Shown: positions 8,645 through 17,916, counted from the first letter of the stretch. The stretch: 41,908 nt of DNA from Acidimicrobiales bacterium (GCA_020629375.1 JAHDDK010000033.1:1-41908); one strand, 5' to 3'. Numbers and translations are program-made. The notes: a model not told the origin generated them from the sequence alone.

Positions 8645-9108
8645 TTCTTCGCAAGCGCCTCTTCATCCGTGACGGCGACAGCGTCGCGGTCCGCGTGGAG
8701 ACGACGATCCGTGAGTTGGTGAAACAGGCCGTCGAAGAGCTCCGCGAGGTCTTGCTCGTCGACGATGCCGATCAGGTCCGACGCCTCTACCCGACCGCAT
8801 ATCCCGACGACGCCGAAGCGCAGGAGCGATTCAGCGAGCTCGTCCACGACCACCTGTTGATGCAACGCCTCGACGACATCGACACGGTTGTCGGATCGAT
8901 CGATGCCGAGTCGATCGACCTCGACACCGCCGACGCCTGGATGTCGACCATCAACCAGGTCCGCCTCGTTCTCGGCACTCGACTCGACGTCGGCGAGGAC
9001 GACGATCCGATCGACCCTGATGATCCTGACGCGCAGCCCCGCATGCTCTACCAGCTGTTCTCGTATCTGCTCGACGAGCTCACGGACGCCCGGACCAGCT
9101 TCTTGTAA
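8641..9108 (+). CDS. DUF2017 family protein
   Basis: A 155-residue, acidic, mostly helical cytoplasmic protein ([19 protein letters not shown] and similar). Its length, composition and position directly after clpS match the actinobacterial DUF2017 family, which is conserved next to clpS (as in mycobacteria). The GTG start overlaps the clpS stop by four bases. Function is unknown; the conserved pairing suggests a link to ClpS-dependent proteolysis, which is inference. The TAA stop lies inside the first bases of a palindromic repeat. Confidence 0.85.
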   Translation: MILRKRLFIRDGDSVAVRVETTIRELVKQAVEELREVLLVDDADQVRRLYPTAYPDDAEAQERFSELVHDHLLMQRLDDIDTVVGSIDAESIDLDTADAWMSTINQVRLVLGTRLDVGEDDDPIDPDDPDAQPRMLYQLFSYLLDELTDARTSFL

Positions 9109-9150
9109 TCCCGGGGTCTGACCCTCCCATTACATCCCGGGGCCCATTAC
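9105..9150. repeat. Palindromic intergenic repeat, one full and one shortened copy
   Basis: The full copy at 9105-9133 runs GTAAT to ATTAC around the core GGGTC-T-GACCC. It is the reverse complement, with about four differences, of the copies at 13535 and 34934. A shortened copy follows at 9134-9150, with ATCCCGGGG joined directly to CCCATTAC, as if the centre had been deleted. The element fills the gap between convergent genes: the TAA of the DUF2017 gene and the TAA of degV both fall inside its GTAAT/ATTAC ends. Confidence 0.8.
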
Positions 9151-9998
9151 CCCCCGGCGCCGGCATCGTCGACAGGCCACCAGAAGCCACCCGCAGTGCC
9201 CGGGCCGGTGTGCACCGCAATCGCCGGGCCCATCCGGTACCGGCGAACCGACTCGACCCTCGGATGATCGCTCAGAAGCGCCACTAGACCGTCGGCGTAC
9301 GGGGCCGTGTCGGGCGCCGCCAACGCCACCGCGACATGCCGTCGACGCTCGCCGGACGTCATCTGCTCGGCCATTGCGGCGATCAGTTCGTCGACCGTGC
9401 GCCCCGTGCCCACCAACTGGTACCCGCCGCCCATGCCCGCGAGCACCGGCACGTCGGTCTGGCCCGTCGGGAGTGTGGCAGCGCGCATTCGTCCGCCACG
9501 CATCACCCAGCGAAGGTCCTGCAAGATGAATGTCGTCCCGATCGTCGCCACTTGCCGAGAGGCGAACTCGACGACGCCTTCGGTCGATCCACGAGACCGC
9601 ACCCAATCGGCCACGGCCATGGTGAGCACCCCGACACCGTAGGACGTCATGTTCGAGTCGACGAGGGTCACCGGCACTGGAGCATCGGTGGCCGCGAGAC
9701 GAGCCGCATTGAGCGCCCCCGACACCGAGTCGCCCACATGGACCGACACGATCTCGGTCGCTCCGCCGTCGGCAGCCGCCTTCCAGACTTCGAGAAACTG
9801 TCCCGGCGATGGCTGACTCGTCGACAGTTGGATCCCGTCCCGGAGCCGGTCGTAGAACGTATCCACGTCGAGTTCGACGCCGTCGAGGTAGGGCACTCCG
9901 TCGATCACGATCGTGATCGGCACGACCCGAATGTTCCGCTCGTCGCATTCGGCGGACGAGAGCTGGGCCGACGAGTCGGTGACGACGGCGATGGTCAT
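9147..9998 (-). CDS. DegV family fatty-acid-binding protein (FakB-like)
   Basis: DegV proteins bind a fatty acid and, with the kinase FakA, yield acyl-phosphate. The 283-residue protein starts TIAVVTDSSAQL, the usual N-terminal motif. It has TSQPSPGQF (the conserved TSqPs loop), LVDSNMTSYGVG, and LRWVMRGGRM in the position of the family's LxxLxxGGR. Its ATG overlaps the plsY stop by four bases (ATGA). PlsY uses acyl-phosphate, the product of the Fak pathway, so the coupling makes biochemical sense. No FakA kinase gene is in the window. The TAA stop lies within a repeat. Confidence 0.9.
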   Translation of the reverse strand: MTIAVVTDSSAQLSSAECDERNIRVVPITIVIDGVPYLDGVELDVDTFYDRLRDGIQLSTSQPSPGQFLEVWKAAADGGATEIVSVHVGDSVSGALNAARLAATDAPVPVTLVDSNMTSYGVGVLTMAVADWVRSRGSTEGVVEFASRQVATIGTTFILQDLRWVMRGGRMRAATLPTGQTDVPVLAGMGGGYQLVGTGRTVDELIAAMAEQMTSGERRRHVAVALAAPDTAPYADGLVALLSDHPRVESVRRYRMGPAIAVHTGPGTAGGFWWPVDDAGAGG

Positions 9999-10651
9999 CG
10001 GTGCCGCCCGGACCCGGCACTCGGCTTGCCGTCGACCAGCGGAGACCTCAGAAACCGCTGTGCAATGACCGTGCTCGACAGAGCAGCCGCAACCGGAAGC
10101 GCCAGTGGCGCCGGAGAATCGAACCCCGTGCTCGAACCTCTTCTCCACGCGAGAGCCGAGGCAGCGACCCACGTCGTCGACGCGACAGCGGTGCCGGCCC
10201 AGGTCCGCTGCGTCCACCGCGGTAGGGCCGCCGTCCCTATGGCGACGGCGGCATCCAAAGGGAGATATCGGGGGAACGTGCCGATCACCTGGCCGATCGA
10301 AGTCGCCACCCCCTTTCCACCTTCGCGACGAGGCGGATGGCAGTGGCCGACGACCGCGGCAGTCGACGCGAAGTTGGCCACGCTCGGCCCGCCGACGCGA
10401 CGGCCGATCCCGGCAGCGAGCGCGCCCTTGGCGACATCGACCAGCAACACGCCAACACCCCAGCGCGAACCAAGTTCGTTCGCCGCGTTCAGCGCGCCGG
10501 GGTTCTGAGATCCCGCCGCTCGTACGTCGGTGTCACCACCTGCGAGGCGAGCAGCGATGTCGGCGGTCGGAATCGTTCCGAGTCCGTAGCCAACGGCAAT
10601 GCCGGCAATCGATCTCCACATGGGAAGGAAAGCGGTGCTCCGAACGGCCAC
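9995..10651 (-). CDS. plsY: Acyl-phosphate:glycerol-3-phosphate acyltransferase (PlsY-like)
   Basis: First step of phospholipid synthesis: transfers an acyl group from acyl-phosphate to glycerol-3-phosphate. The roughly 218-residue membrane protein has the three PlsY motifs in order: GYGLGTIPTADIAAR, GSQNPGALNAAN and GHCHPPRREGGKGVAT. The third is a few residues shorter than the canonical GHxFP-GGKGVAT loop. The GTG at 10651 is preceded by AGGA at a 7-base spacing; an ATG at 10621 is an alternative but has no Shine-Dalgarno. The upstream lipoprotein gene is divergent. Confidence 0.88.
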   Translation of the reverse strand: MAVRSTAFLPMWRSIAGIAVGYGLGTIPTADIAARLAGGDTDVRAAGSQNPGALNAANELGSRWGVGVLLVDVAKGALAAGIGRRVGGPSVANFASTAAVVGHCHPPRREGGKGVATSIGQVIGTFPRYLPLDAAVAIGTAALPRWTQRTWAGTAVASTTWVAASALAWRRGSSTGFDSPAPLALPVAAALSSTVIAQRFLRSPLVDGKPSAGSGRHR

Positions 10652-10745
10652 ATTCCTATCCTGGTGCAAACCGCTTCAGATTTTCGAAACTGCTGCCGAT
10701 GGGTCATTCGACCTAGTTATGCACGTCTCCACCATCTCTCTCCAG

Positions 10746-11978
10746 ATGCGCCGCCGACTCGTCGTCGTGTGCCTGCTGGGCGCCGTCGCGTGTTCATCGA
10801 CCCCGTCGAACACGGCGCCACTCGACGCGAGAATCGTCGGAGAACCGTCGATCGTTCCCCAAACCGTCCCATTGGAAGCCGACGAACCAGCCCTCGATCA
10901 ACCCGCTGATGCGGCGCCTCCGGAAGCCACAAGCGAGACAACCAGCGCATCGGCATCCTCGACGGCGAATACCTCAGACACGGCAACCACGGAGGCCACC
11001 GACACGTCCGGCTCCCCTGACTCCACGCTCGAGGAATCGGACGGGGCCATCCCCGACGTTCTCGCATTCCGAGACGACGATGTCGGAGGGCTCTATGAGG
11101 TCACCTCCGGTGGAGCGCTCCTCGCGCTCGCCGACTCGGCAGGCGGCGGCGCGAGCGGCGCCACCGTTGGCGATGGCGACGTCGTCCGGGTGACCGACCG
11201 TCTGGACGTCCGCGACGACACGTGGGTCGAGGTCGGACCACCGCTCGGCGGTAACCCCATCGGCTGGCTCCTCGCCGAAGATCTTCGCCAAACCGACAAG
11301 TCTGTGCCGATCAACGATTCGCAGCTGGCGGGTCGCCTCGTCGAACTGATCACCGAACGACCGATCCGAGCCGATTCACGACCGACTTCTGAGGAGGTCA
11401 CTCGCCGCTCGGCCGGCGCCCTCCTCGTTCACGTCGGCGAGACGTCGCTTCATGGATCCGGCGTGACCTGGGCGCGGGTTCGCGACCTCGACTCCGGCGG
11501 CGTGCTCGGTTGGGTCGAGGCCGGCGAGCTTCGTCGCGTCGACGAGATCGTCCTGCAGAGCTCGACTGGTGAGCCCGTGCGAACAAGCCCCGACGCCACC
11601 CTGTCGTACGGCGCGTCGATCGTTTCTCCCGAAGTCGTCTCGTCGACCTGCGGGTTCACCCGAGTGCGGATCACGGTGGCCGGCGGTTCGTCCGGCGGCC
11701 ATGTGCTGTTCGGGCCCGCGTCCCCGAGGGCAACATGGGATGCCGAGAACGCAACCGCCGGGACCTGGCGCGCCGCCTCCGGAGGAGGAGATCTCTTCTT
11801 GCCGCCGGCGTCGAGCGTCACGCTGACCTTCCCGGCGACCCTCTCGGACCGCTGGTTCTTCGCCACTGTCGGGCCCGATGGACAGGTACCGCATCGCACC
11901 GACGGACTCGGTGATCCGGTGCTGATCGACGGCGATCAGGTCGAGGCGATCACCACCCAGGTCACGACGGGCTGTTGA
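10746..11978 (+). CDS. Secreted lipoprotein with SH3b-like segments
   Basis: A predicted lipoprotein of about 410 residues. The signal peptide MRRRLVVVCLLGAVAC ends in a lipobox cysteine and is followed by a long Thr/Ser/Ala/Asp-rich linker to about residue 105. Two stretches resemble bacterial SH3 domains: GDVVRVTDRLDVRDDTWVEV to GWLLAEDL, and later VTWARVRDLDS to LGWVEAGEL. The C-terminal half is beta-rich. SH3b domains often bind cell-wall peptides; that role here is inference. An in-frame ATG at 10719 would add nine residues; neither start has a clear Shine-Dalgarno. It ends at a strong hairpin facing the Rieske gene. Confidence 0.8.
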   Translation: MRRRLVVVCLLGAVACSSTPSNTAPLDARIVGEPSIVPQTVPLEADEPALDQPADAAPPEATSETTSASASSTANTSDTATTEATDTSGSPDSTLEESDGAIPDVLAFRDDDVGGLYEVTSGGALLALADSAGGGASGATVGDGDVVRVTDRLDVRDDTWVEVGPPLGGNPIGWLLAEDLRQTDKSVPINDSQLAGRLVELITERPIRADSRPTSEEVTRRSAGALLVHVGETSLHGSGVTWARVRDLDSGGVLGWVEAGELRRVDEIVLQSSTGEPVRTSPDATLSYGASIVSPEVVSSTCGFTRVRITVAGGSSGGHVLFGPASPRATWDAENATAGTWRAASGGGDLFLPPASSVTLTFPATLSDRWFFATVGPDGQVPHRTDGLGDPVLIDGDQVEAITTQVTTGC

Positions 11979-11981
11979 GCT

Positions 11982-12002
11982 CGGTGGTGCCGTGCACCAC
12001 CG
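11982..12002. terminator. Hairpin between convergent genes
   Basis: CGGTGGTGC and GCACCACCG form a perfect 9-bp stem with a 3-base loop, four bases past the lipoprotein stop and just before the Rieske stop on the other strand. It lacks a T-tract but is well placed as a shared bidirectional terminator. Confidence 0.6.
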
Positions 12003-12007
12003 GTCGT

Positions 12008-13261
12008 TCAGCCGCGGTCGATTGCCGCCGGCGACGGATTGACGGCGGTGCCGAGGCGCGCGGCATCCGTGCCGTCGTCGCCCGCCGGAACGTCCACGTC
12101 AGCACCCGTCATCAGATCGGCGAGCATGCGCTGGAAGCGATGCAACGGCTCTTCGAAGCGAGGAGCCAGCGGTCCAGCCGACACCGCTCCACGAGCGAGA
12201 CCCCGTTGGCCCCGTTCGACGATGTCGATGTCTTCGCTGTTGACATCGAGCCAGAAGGACCGAGTCGGCTCGAACGCATCCTCTGACGCGTCGGCACTCG
12301 CTGCGGGAAGAAGCCACGTGCACGTCTCGGTGGTCATCCCCGGAGCGGTCGGATCAAGCCGCATCACGAACACGTGGTTGGGAAGAACCGAGAGCAGCAC
12401 GTTTGGGAAGATCGCCACGAACCGACCCGACACCGCATCCGAATCATCCAAACCTGGCGCTGGCGGCAGCGACAGCCAGTCGTCACGATCGTCGGCGCTG
12501 ACGGGAGTCGTCGTCTGCCCGCAGTACATCCCCGACCCCTGATATCGATAGTGGTCGTCGACCCGACTGACCTTCGCAAGCTCCGGATGCACCCAGGTGA
12601 GGTGGTAGTACTCCTGGAAGTTCTCGGAGATCAACTTCCAGTTCGCCGCAATGTCGAGCTCCTGGCGATGCCGCATCTGCCACGAGTCGAGGTCATAGCC
12701 CTCCATCCGGGCGGGAAGATCGCCCAGCCAGTCACCGAGCGGCATCTGCGCCTCGTCGAGACACGCGAAGAGCAGCACACCCCACGACTCGACCCGGACC
12801 GGTATGAGCCCGAACTCGATTGGGTCGAAGTCGTCACGCGGGACGTCGTCGAAGCGGGGGGTCGCCTTGAGCGAACCGTCCAGCCCGTAACCCCAGCGGT
12901 GATACGGGCAACGCAGTGTCGATCCGACGTCGCTGTCGCATTCGTAGAGCTCGGTGCCTCGATGGCGGCATGAGTTGAGGAATCCCCGAAGCGTCCCGTC
13001 GGCGTCGCGGACGATCAGGATCGACCGACGACCGATGCTGCGCACCAAGACGCGGCCGATCTGGGCCTCTTGGGCGATACCGACACACACCCAGGCATGT
13101 TCGAAAACGTCGACCTGCTCATCGGCGAAGAAGTCCGGGTTCGTGTACGCAGCAGGGTCGAGACCTGTCGACGACGTCAGGGGCGCTCGAGTACCCGCCC
13201 AGAACGCGTCGCCGTTCCACGGCCTCCACGACTCCGGCGCCACGTACAGCTGATCGGACAT
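12008..13261 (-). CDS. Rieske non-heme iron oxygenase, alpha subunit
   Basis: An aromatic-ring-hydroxylating/choline-carnitine-type monooxygenase large subunit, 417 residues. The Rieske [2Fe-2S] site is C98-x-H100 (SCRHRG) and C118-x2-H121 (RCPYHRW). The mononuclear iron site is ENFQEYYHLTWVH with H220 and H225, and probably D344 in NSEDID. The bridging acidic residue before H220 (E217) is present. The sequence looks closer to choline/carnitine-type enzymes than to classical benzene dioxygenases, but the substrate cannot be read from sequence. No ferredoxin or reductase partner is adjacent, so electrons must come from elsewhere. The start ATG at 13261 has only a weak Shine-Dalgarno. Confidence 0.92.
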   Translation of the reverse strand: MSDQLYVAPESWRPWNGDAFWAGTRAPLTSSTGLDPAAYTNPDFFADEQVDVFEHAWVCVGIAQEAQIGRVLVRSIGRRSILIVRDADGTLRGFLNSCRHRGTELYECDSDVGSTLRCPYHRWGYGLDGSLKATPRFDDVPRDDFDPIEFGLIPVRVESWGVLLFACLDEAQMPLGDWLGDLPARMEGYDLDSWQMRHRQELDIAANWKLISENFQEYYHLTWVHPELAKVSRVDDHYRYQGSGMYCGQTTTPVSADDRDDWLSLPPAPGLDDSDAVSGRFVAIFPNVLLSVLPNHVFVMRLDPTAPGMTTETCTWLLPAASADASEDAFEPTRSFWLDVNSEDIDIVERGQRGLARGAVSAGPLAPRFEEPLHRFQRMLADLMTGADVDVPAGDDGTDAARLGTAVNPSPAAIDRG

Positions 13262-13403
13262 TCCATGACGTTGCCATAGGCGGACCGAGACGGACCAGTG
13301 CGACTTCGGTATCGGGTCGGTCGCTGCCCGTCCGAATGAGGCCCGTCCGAATGTGGCGGACGCGAGGAGGGGTCGCGATTCGCCGCGCTACCCTGTGGGG
13401 CCT

Positions 13404-13476
13404 GCCCCCATCGTCCAGCGGCCTAGGACGCCTGCCTTTCACGCAGGTAACACGGGTTCGAATCCCGTTGGGGGTG
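13404..13476 (+). tRNA. tRNA-Glu (TTC anticodon)
   Basis: A complete 73-base cloverleaf. The acceptor stem is GCCCCCA with TGGGGGT (one G-U pair) and discriminator G, and the D arm is GTCC/GGAC. The anticodon stem CCTGC/GCAGG holds the loop CTTTCAC (anticodon TTC), and the T arm is ACGGG-TTCGAAT-CCCGT. The 3' CCA is not encoded. No integrase or attachment-site duplication is visible next to it. Confidence 0.97.
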
Positions 13477-13534
13477 CTCTTCTTCACCGGCCCACGCTGA
13501 GCGCCGCCGGGCCAGCCCGACGGTGTAACGAGAG

Positions 13535-13563
13535 GTAACGAGAGGGTCTGACCCCAGGATTAC
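13535..13563. repeat. Palindromic intergenic repeat, copy 2
   Basis: A 29-base imperfect palindrome (GTAAC to ATTAC around GGGTC-T-GACCC). The last 24 bases, plus the next one, match the copy at 34939-34963 exactly. Just before it, GTAACGAGAG is duplicated (13524-13533 and 13535-13544), suggesting a partial second copy. The rest of 13477-13654 holds no gene; it includes the hairpin GCGCCC-GAA-GGGCGC at 13585-13599. Confidence 0.8.
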
Positions 13564-13584
13564 CACTTCACCTGCTGCGCATGA

Positions 13585-13599
13585 GCGCCCGAAGGGCGC
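13585..13599. terminator. Small GC hairpin downstream of the methyltransferase-like gene
   Basis: GCGCCC-GAA-GGGCGC is a perfect 6-bp stem with a 3-base loop, about 55 bases beyond the stop of the minus-strand gene that ends at 13655. There is no T-tract. It may terminate transcription or be part of a composite repeat with copy 2. Confidence 0.35.
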
Positions 13600-13654
13600 G
13601 AACTCGCAGCGAGTAATCCGCAGCGCGAGCCTGTTGCTCGCCTGCGGCGACCAT

Positions 13655-14782
13655 TTAGTTCCGGCGGATGACGAAGGTTTCGTCGTGAAACCAGAGGCCC
13701 CCGTGTCGCTGGAGGACGTCTTCGGTCGCTTCGAGGTAGCGGCCATCACGGCTGACCTCCTCGACACGGGCGTCCTCGATCTGGGCGACGTAGATCGCAG
13801 AGCTCCATGCGGCGAACAGCGTCGACGTGCCGATGTTGGAGCCGAGGTCGCTTGGCAGCGTGTGCATCTCATACGTGAGCGTGGACTCGTCGTCGGGGAA
13901 CGCCATCAGGTCGAAGTCGCGGGCGTCGCTGCCGAGCGCACGATGGAGTTCGGCGAGGAGTTCGTGGCGGTCGACCGGGAAGGGCTCTTCATCGGGCCAG
14001 ATCGCTTGGACGATTTCCATGGCCGGGTCGCCACCGCGCGACTGGATGCCGAGAAGCACGCCATGGGAGCGCAGACTCCGACTTAGAGGACACAAGATCT
14101 TCGAGACCTTGAAGTCGGCGTCGGTCTTGGCCCGCCACGGCTGCGACGCGATGACGAGGTCGTAGTCGGTGGTGTAGTCACCAGGCTGAGGGATCACGTT
14201 GTCGAGGGCGAAGGTTTGATCGTCACGATGGATGACCAAGGCGGCGGGGGTGACGTACAGGGGGTTGCCCGTCTTCGGACTCGGGGCGACCGCCCAGTGT
14301 TCGACCAACCAATCGTCGAGGTCACGGAGTTGCTCGCCGAACGTCTGGCTGTCGGTGCCGTCGAGCGCGACATGACGCATCACCATCCGCTGTCGCTTCT
14401 CCTCGGTGCTCGGGCGAAGACCGGGCGACTCGGCGTAGTGGAGATTGGTGAGCACGATGACCGACGCCGGGTGTTCGATGAATCGATCCGGCAGCTTGTC
14501 GAGCGTCAGCCGTGCATCTTCGAGGCTGATCTCTTTGCCGACCACGTAGAACGGAATCGTTGGGTATTCGCGATGCATCGCCCGCAAGAGATGGGCGAGC
14601 ACCGTGCCGTCGCCAATGCCGGCGTCGAAGACGCGCAGCGCCGGCGGGACCGGGCGAAGCCGACGCAACTCACGTGCAGCCCGCTCGGCAACCTTCCATT
14701 TCTCGTTCGTGGTCGTGACGAACTGCAGGTATTTCTGGCGGTTGTCGACGAATCGGATCGGAGCAGCGTTCGACGGAGTCAT
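13655..14782 (-). CDS. SAM-dependent methyltransferase-like protein
   Basis: A 375-residue soluble protein. Near residues 48-60, RVFDAGIGDGTVLAHLL is a class I methyltransferase motif I (D-x-G-x-G-x-G), and VVGKEIS follows as the second strand with an acidic end. TTDYDLVIASQPW sits where a motif IV (D/N-PP-Y/F/W-like) catalytic loop would be. The rest is not recognised, and neither substrate nor target can be named. It lies 16 bases downstream of the large envelope-protein gene and may be its last co-transcribed partner. Confidence 0.7.
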   Translation of the reverse strand: MTPSNAAPIRFVDNRQKYLQFVTTTNEKWKVAERAARELRRLRPVPPALRVFDAGIGDGTVLAHLLRAMHREYPTIPFYVVGKEISLEDARLTLDKLPDRFIEHPASVIVLTNLHYAESPGLRPSTEEKRQRMVMRHVALDGTDSQTFGEQLRDLDDWLVEHWAVAPSPKTGNPLYVTPAALVIHRDDQTFALDNVIPQPGDYTTDYDLVIASQPWRAKTDADFKVSKILCPLSRSLRSHGVLLGIQSRGGDPAMEIVQAIWPDEEPFPVDRHELLAELHRALGSDARDFDLMAFPDDESTLTYEMHTLPSDLGSNIGTSTLFAAWSSAIYVAQIEDARVEEVSRDGRYLEATEDVLQRHGGLWFHDETFVIRRN

Positions 14783-14798
14783 TGCCCCGCCAAGTTAC

Positions 14799-17777
14799 TC
14801 ACTGTTGCGACACTCGAATCTCGTACGCCCCCTCGAAGAGATCGCCGAACGAGCGGGCCTCGATCGTGTAGGTACCTGCCGCGAGCGTCGTTTCGATGCG
14901 GCTGGACAGGCCCGGAAGGCCGAAGCTCGAGTCGGCGTCGTCGTTCTCGTCGATCACGTTGCCCGCTTCATCGACGAGGAACAGGGCTGGGTCGAGGCTC
15001 GATCCATCGGCTGGAACGAGTTCGATGACGATCGTGCCGCCCGACGTCGTCAGCTGGTACGTGTCGTACGTGCTGAGGGCAAGACTGTCGACGAACTCGA
15101 CCGGACCGGTGGTCAGATCGAGAACTCGGGCATCTTGCACAACGGCCTCGCCGCCAGCGTCGACGAAGGATCCGGCGACGTCGGCGCCTGCTGCCACGGT
15201 CAGCGAGTCGAGCGATTCGGCGACCTCGATCGTCAGGTCGTAGGCACCGCCCCGACCGAACACTTCCTCGACCACGACCGAGAACTCTCCCCCATCGGGA
15301 GCCTCGAAACGGATTCCGGAGTTGAGGCCGTCGAAGTCGTCGTTCACGCCGACGAAGTCGTCGGCGGCGTCGAAGATGGCGATCTTCGGGTCGTCCATGC
15401 CGCCGTCGGCTGCCGAGTCGACTCGGACAGCGACCGCAGCGCCCGGGGGCAGGTCGAAGTACCAGCGATCCAAACCGTTGGTGGCGACCGTGCCGGATTG
15501 GTTCGAGACGCTTCCGAGCGGAACATCGATGTCGTACACGTTCGACTGGCCATCTTCGAGCTCGCCGGTGGCCGCGTCTTCAGCGCCGTCTTGTGACCCG
15601 CTCGCCGACTCGGCAGCGTCTGCTGCTGCTTGGGCTTCGGCTGCGGCGGCTTCGGCCGCCTCGAGAGCAGCGATCGCCTCGGCTTCGTCGACCGCGCCCA
15701 CGGGGTCGCTCTCCGACTGGAGAGCGCCGAGGTCGGCGAGCTCGTCGAGCACCTCGTTGCTGCCGAACGCGTCGGTCCACTGGTCGAACGCACCGTCATC
15801 GATCTGCTCGAGGCCGGACACGACCCCGTGCATCATCGTGCCGATCGGCGACACGAACCACTCGCCCTCGTTCTCGGCCACCACGAATGGCACGCCCGGG
15901 AACTCCTCGAACTCGATGTTGGAGCGGTAGACGTCGAGCTGTGCTCGAACGTCGCCGCCGAGATCGTCGTTGAGGCACCCCTCTTCGATCCCGTCGGAAG
16001 ACTCGAATCGATACGGCGAACACTGGTCATCGATCGTGATCGTGCCCGAGAGCGTCTCGCCGGCAACGTCCGCGTCGACGCTCCACTCGGTGCCCTCGTC
16101 GTTCGATGTGATGGTGGCTTCGCCGGTCTCCCCGTCGAATGATCCGTCGATCCTCCATTCGGTGCGATCGTCGTTGATCGCAACACGGAGTTCGCCACTC
16201 GACCCGTCGACCGTTCCCGCCATCACGATCGATGTCGATGTGACATCGATCGAGAACGCGTTCTCCGCCCCGAAGTTGGCGTCAACAGCGATGGCATCTC
16301 GGGCGTAGTCGACGGTGACCGTGCCGTCGGGCGATGTTCCGGTGAACACAAAGCCTCGAAGTTCGACGATCGTGTCACCGTCTTGTTCGCGGGTATCGAA
16401 GTCGAGACCGGTCAGCTCCATGGCGACCCCTTCGTCGGTCAGCGACTGGTCGAGGTCGGCCATGAACTGCTCAACATCGTCGATGAACAGCGGCGAATAG
16501 CGGTGCAACGCATGCATCTCGCCGGGCTCAAAACCAGCGATGACCGGCCGGATCCGGAGATCGACGAGGTTGGTGAGCATCGCTTCCACGGCCGCCTCGG
16601 GCGACTCAGCGCCGACGGGCTCGAGGCCACTTCCGAGAGCCGGCAGTTCGCCGGGGAGTGCACTCTCCATCACGGAGTACACGAGTGAGAGGTACCACCG
16701 GCCGTCGCGCTCGACGAGGACAAAAGGATCCGAACCGGCGAGCTCGGTCGTTTCGGATGCCGAGAGCTCCTCACCTGAGTCGACCATCTCGTCTTGCATT
16801 GCCTGGCTGTAGATCCGCGTGAAGTCCACATTCTGGTTCGAGGTACCGCCAGTGAATCGAATGAGGGCAACGTCTGGGCTGTCGATTGGGAGTTCGACGT
16901 CGTAGGTGACGTCGACGAGTTCAAAATCCAGACCATCGGTGCCGTCGGCGCCGACCGAATCGGCGAATACCCCGATTCGTTGGAGTTCGGGGAGCACGTC
17001 GAAGAGCAGTGGTTCGGCGATCGCCCGGCGCTCACCGGGTTCGAGCATCTCGGCGACGGCGACGAAATCTTCGTTGTTCCATGCCTCGATGAGGGTGTCC
17101 ATGGCTTCCTCGGGGCTCTCGGCGCCACCGCTGGCTCCGAGTGCACTGAACGCGAAGAAGCCGCCGCCAGCGAGCAGAACGACGGCGCCGAGGACAGCGG
17201 CAACCCACGCGACTCGGCTGATGCCGTCGGAGGTCGGAAGGACCGGAGGTTCGGGACGCGCCGGTGCTGCAGTCTCCCACGACGGCAGCGGGCCGCCGGC
17301 CGGCAAGGACGCGCCGTAGGAGGGAAGGCCGCCGGTCCCGGACGGGCCGGTGTACGGAGCGAGGCCCGGTGCGGGTGTTTGGGATTGGGGAGCCGCGGCA
17401 TCGAACGATGATGGCGAGGGAGTGCCTGGGTCTGTTAGCGGCTGGTAGATCGGTTGAGTTGGCGTCGGGGTCGGCCCGGCATGGGACGATGGCGCGGGCT
17501 GGTACTGACCGAGCGGGGCCGGGTCAGCAGGAGCCGACTGCGGTGCAGGATCCGGGAACGCGTTCCACTGGGGCTGGCCTGGTTCGGGTGCGGCCGACGG
17601 TGCGGCCATCGGATCGGGAAACTCGCTCCACTGCGGCGGGGATGCATCGGGCGTTGCGGCCGGAGACGCCATCGGATCAGGGAAGTCGCTCCACTGAGGC
17701 TGCGTTGGTTGCGTCGTCGCATGCGTGTCGTCGCTCGGTTGTACGGCGCCACCCCACGGAGTGAGTTCGTCAGACAT
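14799..17777 (-). CDS. Large single-pass envelope protein with C-terminal PPC-like domains
   Basis: A 992-residue protein of unknown function. Residues 1-180 are Pro/Gln-rich and presumably cytoplasmic, with a repeated PQWSDFPDPM-like motif (three copies). One membrane helix lies at about 186-212, so most of the chain is outside. Two related modules follow, each starting SPE-x-A and containing EPGE, which suggests internal duplication. An Ala/Glu-rich helix lies near 696-726. Two beta domains at about 745-850 and 860-992 resemble bacterial pre-peptidase C-terminal (PPC) domains; the second ends with the typical DEAGNVIDENDD and LAAGTYTIEAR pattern. GAGGG lies 8 bases upstream of the ATG. The FHA-protein gene lies upstream on the same strand. 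Confidence 0.8.
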   Translation of the reverse strand: MSDELTPWGGAVQPSDDTHATTQPTQPQWSDFPDPMASPAATPDASPPQWSEFPDPMAAPSAAPEPGQPQWNAFPDPAPQSAPADPAPLGQYQPAPSSHAGPTPTPTQPIYQPLTDPGTPSPSSFDAAAPQSQTPAPGLAPYTGPSGTGGLPSYGASLPAGGPLPSWETAAPARPEPPVLPTSDGISRVAWVAAVLGAVVLLAGGGFFAFSALGASGGAESPEEAMDTLIEAWNNEDFVAVAEMLEPGERRAIAEPLLFDVLPELQRIGVFADSVGADGTDGLDFELVDVTYDVELPIDSPDVALIRFTGGTSNQNVDFTRIYSQAMQDEMVDSGEELSASETTELAGSDPFVLVERDGRWYLSLVYSVMESALPGELPALGSGLEPVGAESPEAAVEAMLTNLVDLRIRPVIAGFEPGEMHALHRYSPLFIDDVEQFMADLDQSLTDEGVAMELTGLDFDTREQDGDTIVELRGFVFTGTSPDGTVTVDYARDAIAVDANFGAENAFSIDVTSTSIVMAGTVDGSSGELRVAINDDRTEWRIDGSFDGETGEATITSNDEGTEWSVDADVAGETLSGTITIDDQCSPYRFESSDGIEEGCLNDDLGGDVRAQLDVYRSNIEFEEFPGVPFVVAENEGEWFVSPIGTMMHGVVSGLEQIDDGAFDQWTDAFGSNEVLDELADLGALQSESDPVGAVDEAEAIAALEAAEAAAAEAQAAADAAESASGSQDGAEDAATGELEDGQSNVYDIDVPLGSVSNQSGTVATNGLDRWYFDLPPGAAVAVRVDSAADGGMDDPKIAIFDAADDFVGVNDDFDGLNSGIRFEAPDGGEFSVVVEEVFGRGGAYDLTIEVAESLDSLTVAAGADVAGSFVDAGGEAVVQDARVLDLTTGPVEFVDSLALSTYDTYQLTTSGGTIVIELVPADGSSLDPALFLVDEAGNVIDENDDADSSFGLPGLSSRIETTLAAGTYTIEARSFGDLFEGAYEIRVSQQ

Positions 17778-17916
17778 TTCGGGTCCCTCTTCGGTCGATA
17801 CTCGAAGAAATCGGCAGTTCTGCCGGCTTCCTGTAGGAACACGTCTGGGTCGAATGGATGGTTCCAACGAATCAGCAATCGAGACATCCCGTCCGAGAAA
17901 ACCCCAAACAGCGCGG

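Noticed and set aside
13404..13563. tRNA-Glu as integration site of a mobile island
   Set aside because: No integrase and no duplicated tRNA 3' end; neighbouring genes look ordinary and match in base use.
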